DNA of 9,113 nucleotides, taken from positions 1 through 9,113 of the forward strand of contig JALHLM010000227.1 of the NCBI GenBank assembly GCA_022844585.1, given 5' to 3'. This DNA is from Pirellulales bacterium (lineage in GTDB: Bacteria > Planctomycetota > Planctomycetia > Pirellulales > JALHLM01). The notes below the pieces were generated by a model. It was not told the DNA's origin. It made no database searches and saw only the letters and a list, made by a program, of their open reading frames with translations. Both the position numbers and the translations under genes were made by a program. This document shows, in pieces, positions 1 to 5,990 of this stretch (the stretch's first letter is position 1; each line of letters opens with the position of its first letter).

Positions 1-1052
1 TCGACTACGGCGCACTCGCCAAATTTCCCGGCACGTTGGTGTTCTACATGGGCGTCACCACGGCGCGTGTTTGGACGCAAGCATTGATCGCGGCGGGCAA
101 ACCAGCGGATACTCCGGCAGCCATTGTGCGACGTATCTCTTGGCCGGATCAGCACGCGGAAACGACGACGTTGGCGGCCCTTCCCGACGCTTTGGCGCAG
201 CATCATTTGCGTCCGCCGGTGATCGTGATTGTGGGCGAAGTCGCGGCGACGGCGCGTTGGCGGCCGTGGTTTGCGGAGCGGCCGTTGTTCGGCAAACGCG
301 TGTTGGTCACGCGGCCGGAACATCAGGCAGATGAATTGGCGGACCTGCTGGCCGCCGCCGGCGCGGACGTATTGTTTCAGCCGGCGATCGATCTGCTCGA
401 GCCACATGATTGGGCTCCCGTGGATGCCGCACTCAGCCGCTTAAAGGACATCCATTGGCTGGTGTTTTCCAGCGCAAATGGCGTACGGGCCTTGCTAGGT
501 CGGCTGCTGCACGTCGGCGGCGATATGCGCTCACTGGGCGCCACGAAACTGGCCGCCATCGGACCTGGTACCGCAGCGGAGCTTGCCCGGCATGGCCTGC
601 GAGCCGACGTCGTCCCCACCGCCTTCGACGCCGAGGCCTTGGCCGACGAGCTGATTCCTAAAGCGGCCGGCCAGCGAGTGCTGTTGGCTCGGGCAAGCCG
701 TGGCCGGGAAATCCTCGCAGAGCGCCTGCGCGAAGCAGGTTGCCAGGTCGAACAGGCGGTCGTTTATCGCAGCGAAGACGTGAAAGCGCCGGCTCCGGCC
801 ATTTTGGAAGATCTAGCGGCTGGACGCATCAATTGGATCACGGTGACGAGTTCGGCGATCGGCCGATCGCTGGTGGCGCTGTTTGGCGAGGGGCTTCGCA
901 ACACGCAACTGGCCAGCATCAGCCCACTTACGAGTCGGGTGCTCTGCGCGGCAGGCCATTCGCCCCAGGCGGTGGCGAGCGAAGCTACGATGACCGGAGT
1001 GGTGGCGGCGATCCTCGCGGCGGAGTGCGGCCAGGATAGCGCGATTGGGTGA
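1..1052 (+). CDS. hemD: Uroporphyrinogen-III C-methyltransferase / uroporphyrinogen-III synthase fusion (CobA-HemD), 5' truncated
   Basis: The reading frame is open from base 3, so the true start lies left of the window. The first ~90 residues match the C-terminal end of SUMT/CobA: FPGTLVFYMGV, then a segment ending PPVIVIVGEVA. CobA methylates uroporphyrinogen III at C2 and C7 on the way to siroheme and cobalamin. After a short linker (WFAERPLFG), a complete HemD domain follows. It begins KRVLVTRPEHQADELADLL and carries WLVFSSANGV, AAIGPGTAAEL, RVLLARASRG and WITVTSSAIG, the recurring blocks of the two-lobed synthase that cyclises hydroxymethylbilane to uroporphyrinogen III. CobA-HemD fusions are known in several phyla. 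The protein should be cytosolic and supply heme and siroheme precursors. The only heme-linked neighbour is hemP about 1.4 kb away, and no co-transcription is implied. The call is secure; only the missing N-terminus is unknown. Confidence 0.95.
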   Translation, partial: DYGALAKFPGTLVFYMGVTTARVWTQALIAAGKPADTPAAIVRRISWPDQHAETTTLAALPDALAQHHLRPPVIVIVGEVAATARWRPWFAERPLFGKRVLVTRPEHQADELADLLAAAGADVLFQPAIDLLEPHDWAPVDAALSRLKDIHWLVFSSANGVRALLGRLLHVGGDMRSLGATKLAAIGPGTAAELARHGLRADVVPTAFDAEALADELIPKAAGQRVLLARASRGREILAERLREAGCQVEQAVVYRSEDVKAPAPAILEDLAAGRINWITVTSSAIGRSLVALFGEGLRNTQLASISPLTSRVLCAAGHSPQAVASEATMTGVVAAILAAECGQDSAIG

Positions 1053-1056
1053 CGCG

Positions 1057-1081
1057 GCCGGTCGTCAGACGTGCGACCGGC
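1057..1081 (+). other. Hairpin just after the hemD stop, possible terminator without a T-run
   Basis: GCCGGTCG (1057-1064) and CGACCGGC (1074-1081) form a perfect 8-bp GC-rich inverted repeat around a 9-base loop, starting 4 bases after the hemD stop. No T-tract follows (AAACTTCAC), so it is not a textbook intrinsic terminator. It may stabilise the 3' end or assist termination. The pairing is visible; the role is inferred. Confidence 0.4.
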
Positions 1082-1204
1082 AAACTTCACGAGAGCGCCC
1101 AGTCTTTCCAGTTGTCCATTTTGATGCAGGGGCCGGCGCGCGCAAGCCGAGAATCAAAACCAGCAGGATGCCACTCGCCATTTGTGAACGGAGTCGACCA
1201 GACC

Positions 1205-1996
1205 ATGTCCCAGCCATCACCAACGGGAGTGCTCGTGGTCTCCGTGGATGTCGACGCCGCCGATGTGCGCGGCGATCTGAACCTCCAACGGGCTTTGAAC
1301 TCGACCTCCGTGGCGCTCCTCGGTGTCTTGGCGAACCACGGTGTCGCCGGCACCTGGGCCATGAGCGACCCGGCCCATTCGTTGATGACCGATCGCCTGA
1401 TGTCGGACTCCTTGCCGCACGAATTGGCGCTCTTGGGCGAGGCTTCGTGGACAGCCCCGACGATGGGCCGAGCCAGGTTTTCCAGGGAACTCGCCGAACG
1501 TGTCCAACAAGCCGCGCAACGCGGCGTGAAGCTCGGCACACTGGCCGTGCGCGAGACCGCCGCCCCGCACTACGACCTACTTGTCCGGGCCGGCATGAGC
1601 GTGCTCCGCAGCACGGCGCCCGATGCTCGTCGTGCGAACTGGTGGCCGACAGGGTTGCGTATGGCAACGCCCAATTCGGCCCACGCGGTTCGCTGGGGCC
1701 TGTGGCAGGTAAAGACGACCTGGCGGAACTTCGAGGGGGGCTTGATGGCCAGCCGCCGCGGGCTCGATCGCAGCGCCGCGCAAGGGGGACTGATCACCTG
1801 GGTGCTGGACGGTCCCAAGCTCGTAGAGGGGGGCGCGTCGTTCCTGCGGATGGTCGACCGCGTTTTGGCCTACGCGGAGCGGCGACGTAACGAGGGGCGT
1901 TTGCAGACATCCACGCTGCATGCCTTCGTCGACGGCCAATTGCGCCGACGGGAATCCGCCCCGTCCAATTCCATCCTGCGCTCGCACGCGGCCTGA
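1205..1996 (+). CDS. Polysaccharide deacetylase (NodB-like) family protein, probably catalytically degenerate
   Basis: The protein has 263 residues. I chose ATG 1205 over in-frame upstream starts because the family-like sequence begins just after it (GVLVVSVDVD, residues 8-17). The extra upstream residues look like translated intergenic DNA, and a GGAG lies about 12 bases before the start. The first strand ends in an Asp-rich motif (SVDVD) at the position of the NodB TFDD motif. Next come LLGVLANHGVAGTWAM, typical of the deacetylase barrel (search for the condemned or old-age strand), and HELALLGEASW where the family usually has a histidine-rich metal motif. The later segment KLGTLAVRE...HYDLLVRAGMSVLRS also fits a (beta/alpha) barrel. 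The expected H-x3-H metal ligands are not seen, so activity is doubtful. There is no signal peptide, so it is likely cytosolic. It converges on the small membrane protein with a 3-bp gap. Family assignment is moderate; the substrate is unknown. Confidence 0.6.
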   Translation: MSQPSPTGVLVVSVDVDAADVRGDLNLQRALNSTSVALLGVLANHGVAGTWAMSDPAHSLMTDRLMSDSLPHELALLGEASWTAPTMGRARFSRELAERVQQAAQRGVKLGTLAVRETAAPHYDLLVRAGMSVLRSTAPDARRANWWPTGLRMATPNSAHAVRWGLWQVKTTWRNFEGGLMASRRGLDRSAAQGGLITWVLDGPKLVEGGASFLRMVDRVLAYAERRRNEGRLQTSTLHAFVDGQLRRRESAPSNSILRSHAA

Positions 1997-1999
1997 ATT

Positions 2000-2182
2000 T
2001 CAGCGAATCTCGCGCAGCGTCGTCCAGCTCATGTAGCCCAGCATGAGCGCGCAGATCACGACGCCGATATCCATCAGCGGACTTACGCGTTGGAACGGGA
2101 TCTCGATCGCTAGATCCAGTCCGAACAGCAGTAGCAGGACGGCCGAAACGACCATCCCGCCAATGGTAAGGGCCTTGGGCAT
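2000..2182 (-). CDS. Small two-helix membrane protein of unknown function
   Basis: A 60-residue protein starts MPKALTIGGMVVSAVLLLLF. It has two hydrophobic helices, roughly residues 6-24 and 34-51, joined by a short loop (EIPFQRVSPLMD), and ends in a charged tail (TTLREIR). Both ends probably face the same side of the membrane. A GTG at 2206 in the same frame would add eight residues (MFAQRSSP). I prefer ATG 2182 because the hydrophobic, family-like part starts there, though neither start has a strong ribosome site. A good promoter lies upstream at 2228-2255. Similar tiny membrane proteins of this layout occur widely in planctomycetes as hypothetical proteins, as I recall. No function can be read from the sequence. 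Confidence 0.65.
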   Translation of the reverse strand: MPKALTIGGMVVSAVLLLLFGLDLAIEIPFQRVSPLMDIGVVICALMLGYMSWTTLREIR

Positions 2183-2227
2183 CGGTGAGGATCTCTGAGC
2201 AAACACGGCATTCTGCCTAAGCTTCTT

Positions 2228-2255
2228 AGTATAACTCCCCGCCGGGTGATGTCAT
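2228..2255 (-). promoter_or_regulatory. Sigma70-like promoter for the small membrane protein
   Basis: On the minus strand ATGACA (2255-2250) is followed by a 16-bp spacer and TATACT (2233-2228). Each hexamer matches the consensus at 5 of 6 positions. The predicted start of transcription near 2221 gives a leader of about 39 bases to ATG 2182, or 15 to the alternative GTG 2206. Confidence 0.55.
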
Positions 2256-2269
2256 GGCGGGGTTGGGTA

Positions 2270-2297
2270 AGCTGGTGAATTTGTTGTATCACCAGTT
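2270..2297. repeat. Inverted repeat upstream of the small membrane protein promoter
   Basis: CTGGTGA (2272-2278) and TCACCAG (2289-2295) are a perfect 7-bp inverted repeat around 10 bases, extendable to 9 pairs with one G-T. It sits about 15 bp upstream of the -35 element at 2250-2255. It lacks a T-run on either strand. It could be a regulator site or a transcript-end hairpin; I cannot tell which. Confidence 0.3.
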
Positions 2298-2370
2298 CAC
2301 GGGGCCGGTACAGTCAACGTAACTGTCGTGGCTGTTACACGTTGCGGAAGCGTTACATTCAATACCACGC

Positions 2371-2442
2371 GGCTGGCGGGATTTCAACCGCCAAAGCCCG
2401 ACGAGAATGCGGGAAGAGGCCGCGTCAGCGTCGGGCGGCCTC
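2371..2442 (-). terminator. Cluster of overlapping hairpins downstream of hemP, possible 3' end or terminator
   Basis: Twenty bases past the hemP stop, GAGGCCGC (2416-2423) pairs perfectly with GCGGCCTC (2435-2442). A second 8-bp perfect pair, GCCCGACG (2396-2403) with CGTCGGGC (2429-2436), overlaps it by two bases, so the two stems are mutually exclusive. A third stem, GGCGG (2375-2379) with CCGCC (2388-2392), lies beyond. The T-content after the first stem in the minus-strand transcript is weak (TTCCCGCATTCT), so intrinsic termination is only possible. The rest of 2298-2461 shows no gene that I can support. Confidence 0.4.
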
Positions 2443-2461
2443 AGAAATGGGCCGTTGAAGC

Positions 2462-2653
2462 CTATTTGTGCAGGATCAGCTTGTTCGACCGCGTCAGCCG
2501 CAGGCGGTAATACTCGTCGCCGTGAGCGATCAGGACCTCCCGTGTCCCGGCGAAAATGTCCGCCGAGCGGAGCATTCTTGAATCCTGCGGCAGTGGCAGG
2601 GCGCTGGTCATGGTCGGCGGATTCTGCGACGTGCTGGGCGGTTGCTCCGTCAT
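2462..2653 (-). CDS. hemP: Hemin uptake protein HemP
   Basis: The protein has 63 residues. The C-terminal half is the HemP/HmuP signature: SADIFAGTREVLIAHGDEYY followed by RLRLTRSNKLILHK (residues 30-63). The usual family pattern is a short variable head, then x-I-x-H-x-G-x-x-Y-x-LR-x-TR-x-x-KLIL-x-K. The head (residues 1-29) is Pro/Ser/Thr-rich and variable. ATG 2653 was chosen because it gives the normal family length; an upstream in-frame start at 2728 would read through the promoter. The site before it (GGGG, about 7 bases upstream) is weak. HemP is a small cytosolic protein linked to heme uptake; in some proteobacteria (HmuP) it acts as a positive regulator of the heme receptor gene. No receptor or ABC transporter lies in this window. 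It is transcribed away from the PEP-CTERM operon, from a divergent promoter. Confidence 0.88.
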   Translation of the reverse strand: MTEQPPSTSQNPPTMTSALPLPQDSRMLRSADIFAGTREVLIAHGDEYYRLRLTRSNKLILHK

Positions 2654-2696
2654 CTGATGACCCCAAAAAAAGAACGTCGAGTGATCGAAGCGCAGC

Positions 2697-2725
2697 AGAA
2701 TAGACAATTTGAGACTTAATGTCAA
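2697..2725 (-). promoter_or_regulatory. hemP promoter
   Basis: On the minus strand a perfect TTGACA (2725-2720) is followed by a 17-bp spacer and TATTCT (2702-2697, 4 of 6). The start near 2690 gives a leader of about 37 bases to ATG 2653, including a run of seven T (2671-2665). The -35 lies in an imperfect palindrome, 2709-2725 (12 of 17 positions symmetric), a possible operator. It does not match the classical Fur box by eye. Confidence 0.6.
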
Positions 2726-2803
2726 CAAAAAGCGTCGATGTATCCTGAGAAGTGGCCTGTGAGGTCAATCGCGATTTTCTCCCGCAGTTTTGGCGTCGGA
2801 TGG

Positions 2804-2831
2804 TTGACAGCAACCTCGCAACGTCTAGAAT
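2804..2831 (+). promoter_or_regulatory. Promoter of the PEP-CTERM operon
   Basis: A perfect TTGACA (2804-2809), a 16-bp spacer and TAGAAT (2826-2831, 5 of 6) make a strong sigma70-like promoter. The predicted start near 2838 leaves a leader of about 85 bases before ATG 2923. It faces away from the hemP promoter, with about 80 bp between the two -35 boxes. The 2654-2922 region holds these two promoters and no gene. Confidence 0.6.
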
Positions 2832-2922
2832 CGCGTCTAATTGATACTGAATCTCAGGACTTATTGCGTCGCACGATTGGGATGTCGGCAGCACCAAAAC
2901 ATCACTCCTTGGATCGCACCCC

Positions 2923-3894
2923 ATGAAACTTTGTCAGTCGCTCGCCTACGCATTCTGCTTAGCGTTGCTCGCCAGCCCAGCTGTTGTGACAGCAGAGAAG
3001 ATCACTTTTTCCGCTCCAGGCCTGGACCGTTGGAATTACCCGTTCGCCGGCAATGGTAGCGAAGAAGAAGCTCCCATCTTTGGAGCGCTCGGCGAGGAGG
3101 GATTCGACGAACGGGATGGGCAATTCATCGTCGCGTACGATTCAGCGAACGGCGGTTCCGGTTCGATTCCGGCCGGCTTGGGCGCCGCGAACTACCAAAT
3201 CGCGTCCGTAAAGCTGGTTGCCACGGTATCCAGCGTCTTGGGCCAGCCGATTTATGACGGCACCTACGACGCCGTCGCGACGTACTTCCCAGACACCGCG
3301 GCGGGCCACGTCGCGGACAGTGACGCAGGCCGACCCGTCGAACTGTTTGGGGTAGGTTTCATCGCCGGTTACTCGTCGTTTGCCTTTGGCGTGCCGACGG
3401 ATATGGCGCCCCCAGCCTACGAAGAAAACAACCCGCGTGGTTTCGGTCCTCCGACCGGTCGCTATGTGCGGCCCATCAGCTTCGACGTCAATGGCGACCC
3501 TGTCTCGGTGGCAAACAACGTCGACTACTTGAACGATGGCGCGGCCGGCTTCGAGTCGTCCCCGTTCGCGGTCGGCGTGTCGAGTCTCGCGCCGGGTGCG
3601 AACCTGGTCGCCGGCACGGAGCTGACATTCGACGTCGATTTGTCGAATCCGGCCATCCTCGGATACCTGCAATCCGGCCTGGATAAGGGCCAACTCGGGT
3701 TTGTGCTTTCCACGCTCGGCCATTCGGACGACTACTCCCGGCTCTTGGCCAAAGAGTTCGCCGGGGGCAATCCAGTACGAATGGAGATTGAGGTGACCGC
3801 CGTTCCGGAACCGAGTTCGCTCACACTCTTGGCCGTGACCTTCGTGGCGTTGGGCGGCGTAGTTTGGAGTCAATTGCGGAGGCGGCCTGCATGA
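2923..3894 (+). CDS. PEP-CTERM sorted secreted protein of an uncharacterised paralogous family
   Basis: The protein has 323 residues. A signal peptide (residues 1-24: MKLCQ, hydrophobic core, cleavage after VVTA) is followed by a 270-residue soluble body and a PEP-CTERM tail: VPEP at 294-297, one helix, and the basic end QLRRRPA. Exosortase should recognise this tail and attach or release the protein at the cell surface. The body has no domain I can name. It is clearly paralogous to the N-terminal part of the next gene: GRPVELFGVGF (136-146) against GRPLELFGVGF, YDGTYDAVATY against YDPTYDTVASY, PFAVGVSSLAPGA against PWAVGQAPLSPGA. It lacks the dockerin-like repeats of its neighbour. The ribosome site is weak, but the signal peptide fixes ATG 2923. 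It is the first gene of the rightward operon. The secretion and sorting call is firm; the function is unknown. Confidence 0.88.
   Translation: MKLCQSLAYAFCLALLASPAVVTAEKITFSAPGLDRWNYPFAGNGSEEEAPIFGALGEEGFDERDGQFIVAYDSANGGSGSIPAGLGAANYQIASVKLVATVSSVLGQPIYDGTYDAVATYFPDTAAGHVADSDAGRPVELFGVGFIAGYSSFAFGVPTDMAPPAYEENNPRGFGPPTGRYVRPISFDVNGDPVSVANNVDYLNDGAAGFESSPFAVGVSSLAPGANLVAGTELTFDVDLSNPAILGYLQSGLDKGQLGFVLSTLGHSDDYSRLLAKEFAGGNPVRMEIEVTAVPEPSSLTLLAVTFVALGGVVWSQLRRRPA
3878..3894 (+). promoter_or_regulatory. Ribosome site and ATGA stop-start overlap coupling the two PEP-CTERM genes
   Basis: GGAGG (3878-3882) lies 8 bases before ATG 3891. The ATG overlaps the TGA of the upstream gene as ATGA (3891-3894). 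This decides the start of the second gene over the in-frame TTG 3864 and indicates translational coupling. Confidence 0.85.
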
Positions 3895-5918
3895 GCATGG
3901 CACGGATGCGATATTATTGCCTGACGTATGTCCTTGGCGCCGCCGTGCTGTGGATTCAGCCGGCGGCTGGCGAGACCGTTCAATGGGATTTGCCCGACTT
4001 GGATAGTTGGGGCTATTCCAATGCCTTCTCGCCAGGCGACGGTCGCTTCGTCACGACGTTCGCCACGCTGGGGTCCGCGGACGAGGATCGCCTTTCGCAG
4101 ATGTTGATCGGTTTCAACACTGCCAGCCAGATTCCATCTGGTGAGGGGGCGTCGCGTTATCGCATCAACTCCGTGGTGATGACGGCCACCGTCGGACGCG
4201 GCAGCAACATTACTTACGATCCCACGTACGACACCGTGGCTTCGTATGTCGGCGAGGACGGCGACCTCGGGCGCCCGCTGGAACTGTTCGGCGTCGGCTT
4301 TCGCAATGGTTACGAGCGGATCGGTTTCGGGCCGCTCGACCTGGAAGGCCCCGAATTCGAAGAGGGAACGCCCTACGCCGGCAGCTTTGAATTCAGCGAA
4401 CGGGCCGCGTTCGCGCTCGGCGACAATGGCCAAGGTCAACTCGTGGACGTGTCTGACAGCGTCTCGCTCGGCTTCGATACGCAGCCGTGGGCCGTGGGAC
4501 AAGCGCCTCTATCGCCCGGCGCGCCGGCCGTCGACAAAGCCGTCTTCACCTTCACGCTCGATCTCGAGTTGCCGGGCGTAATGAACTACGTGCAACAATC
4601 GTTGGAGTCCGGCGCGCTGGCCTTGATGCTGACATCTTTACATGAGGTGTCCGGACAAACGGGAACCGAGCCGTTTCCGGCCTTCTTTACGAAGGAGAAC
4701 GTCAATCTCACCACTGGCGAGCCGGTCGCGCCCCCCACTTTGCTGATCGACTATGAGTTGATCGATGAAACTGTCCAACCCGGTGACACGGCCCCGTTCG
4801 ACGGCGAAGTGGGCATTTCCGATCTGAATGCCGTGCGGAACAACTTCGGCGCGATGGGCGACGGCATTCTCGGCGACACGTTTCCCTTCGACGGCGTAGT
4901 GAACGTGCAGGATCTGAATGCCGTGCGCAACAACTTCGGCGCCAATTTGCCTGGCAGCCCCGTGCCGGAGCCGACGACGTTCGCCTTGCTGCTTGGCGGA
5001 CTGTTGAGCGTAGAGATCAGCCGAGGCCGCCGAGACTTCGTCCGTAGGGCAAAACGTTTTGGTTTCACGCTCGTCGAGCTGCTAGTGGTGATCGCCATCA
5101 TCGGGATTCTGATCGCCCTGCTGCTGCCGGCGCTACAAACCGCGCGGGAAGCAGCGCGGCGCGGGCAATGCCAGAACAACCTCAAGCAAACGGCGCTGGC
5201 GTTTCACACGTATCACGAAACCTACAAAGCGTTGCCCAGCGCCAGCTCCGACACGTTGCATTCCGCGAGTTCCTTCTTGCTCGTGTTGCCGTATATCGAA
5301 CAGAACGCCCTGGGGCGGGGATATGATTTTTCGAAAGGCGTCACCGATCCGGACAATGTGGCTGTCGTTTCCACCTCGATTCCCACGTATCTCTGCGCAT
5401 CCATGAACCTGCCACGTGAAACGCCCAGCAGCGTCTGCAATGAGCGCGGCGCCCCGGGCAGCTACGCCGTGAATGTCGGATCCGGCCGTCCGTGGGGTGC
5501 GCACAACGGCGCCATCACCGCCCATGGACAAGGTCCCAAGACGACGCTGGAAAAGATCAGTCGCAAGGATGGCGCTTCAAGCACCTTGATGGTGGGCGAA
5601 TTCGACTACGGGCTCAGCAATCTCAAGTGGCCGTCAACTTGCAAATTGTATCCTGGCATCATGTGGGGCAACTCCCGCTGGGCCATCGGTTACCCCGGCG
5701 TGAGTTGGGGCACCACGTATGGCGTCTACAATAGCGATCGACTCGTGAACGATTCCGACGAGTGGTTCACATTTCGCAGCGATCACGCCAGCGGGGCGAA
5801 TTTCGCCTTTGTCGACGGCGGGGTCCGGTTCGTGGCCGATGCCATTCCGAAAGCCACGCTCGATGCACTTGCCACGCGCGAAGGCCATGAAGCTATTTTG
5901 GCCGGCTGGCCGCAGTAA
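3891..5918 (+). CDS. Fusion of a PEP-CTERM protein (with dockerin-like repeats) to a prepilin-type DUF1559 protein
   Basis: One open frame of 675 residues. Residues 1-27 form a signal peptide (hydrophobic LTYVLGAAVLW, then QPAAG). Residues 28-295 are paralogous to the preceding protein. Two dockerin-like repeats follow (about 298-321 and 328-351), each ending DLNAVRNNFGA. Then come VPEP (358-361), a short helix (about 363-376) and a basic stretch SRGRRDFVRRAKR. Without a stop this runs into a type IV prepilin motif, KRFG|FTLVE (G391, F392, E396), the pilin helix LLVVIAIIGILIALLLPAL, AREAARR and NNLKQ, and a complete DUF1559 domain ending with the usual FRSDHASGANFAFVDGG (near 628-644). DUF1559 proteins are abundant in planctomycetes, normally about 300-residue single proteins starting at the prepilin leader. 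Here a whole PEP-CTERM protein precedes it. An internal TTG 5004 could also start a normal-looking leader. The domains are clear; the meaning of the fusion is inference. Confidence 0.87.
   Translation: MSMARMRYYCLTYVLGAAVLWIQPAAGETVQWDLPDLDSWGYSNAFSPGDGRFVTTFATLGSADEDRLSQMLIGFNTASQIPSGEGASRYRINSVVMTATVGRGSNITYDPTYDTVASYVGEDGDLGRPLELFGVGFRNGYERIGFGPLDLEGPEFEEGTPYAGSFEFSERAAFALGDNGQGQLVDVSDSVSLGFDTQPWAVGQAPLSPGAPAVDKAVFTFTLDLELPGVMNYVQQSLESGALALMLTSLHEVSGQTGTEPFPAFFTKENVNLTTGEPVAPPTLLIDYELIDETVQPGDTAPFDGEVGISDLNAVRNNFGAMGDGILGDTFPFDGVVNVQDLNAVRNNFGANLPGSPVPEPTTFALLLGGLLSVEISRGRRDFVRRAKRFGFTLVELLVVIAIIGILIALLLPALQTAREAARRGQCQNNLKQTALAFHTYHETYKALPSASSDTLHSASSFLLVLPYIEQNALGRGYDFSKGVTDPDNVAVVSTSIPTYLCASMNLPRETPSSVCNERGAPGSYAVNVGSGRPWGAHNGAITAHGQGPKTTLEKISRKDGASSTLMVGEFDYGLSNLKWPSTCKLYPGIMWGNSRWAIGYPGVSWGTTYGVYNSDRLVNDSDEWFTFRSDHASGANFAFVDGGVRFVADAIPKATLDALATREGHEAILAGWPQ
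4782..4945 (+). repeat. Two dockerin-like repeats with near-identical DNA
   Basis: The 32-base segments 4821-4852 and 4911-4942 differ at one base and are 90 bp (30 codons) apart. They encode DLNAVRNNFGA twice. Each repeat begins GDTAPFDG or GDTFPFDG, a calcium-loop-like pattern with one residue more than the canonical dockerin loop. The high identity suggests recent duplication or gene conversion. Confidence 0.8.
4962..5120 (+). other. Junction of PEP-CTERM tail and prepilin signal within one gene
   Basis: VPEP is encoded at 4962-4973 and the prepilin G|F site at 5061-5066. Between them lie only a short hydrophobic run (about 13 residues, shorter than in most PEP-CTERM tails) and a 13-residue basic stretch that serves both signals. 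TTG 5004 is in frame and could be an internal start giving a leader of about 20 residues before the G|F site. No stop codon interrupts the frame. Confidence 0.8.
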
Positions 5919-5990
5919 GAATCGCGCACAGCTCACTTATTCACAACCATTCAATTCATCGCACAAATCCGTAGAAGGAGAATTCGTCGC

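Noticed and set aside
1045..1890. Plus-strand frame of 281 codons overlapping the NodB-like gene
   Set aside because: The translation is Arg/Pro/Gly-rich with no domain; the other frame carries the barrel-like protein.
2296..2400. Possible tRNA or other structured RNA gene in the hemP-small protein gap
   Set aside because: There are stems, but no cloverleaf, anticodon arm or conserved T-loop could be assembled.
2697..2725. Classical Fur box at the hemP promoter
   Set aside because: The AT-rich palindrome does not match the GATAATGATAATCATTATC pattern or three NATWAT hexamers by eye.
2289..2924. Minus-strand frame of 211 codons spanning hemP, both promoters and the start of the PEP-CTERM gene
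   Set aside because: It covers hemP in another frame, has no recognisable motif or ribosome site, and would run through two promoters.
3864..3890. TTG 3864 as start of the fusion gene
   Set aside because: ATG 3891 has GGAGG at the right spacing, overlaps the upstream stop as ATGA, and gives a clean signal peptide.
3142..3903. Minus-strand frame of 253 codons across the first PEP-CTERM gene
   Set aside because: Antisense shadow; the plus-strand protein has a signal peptide and a PEP-CTERM tail at the right ends.
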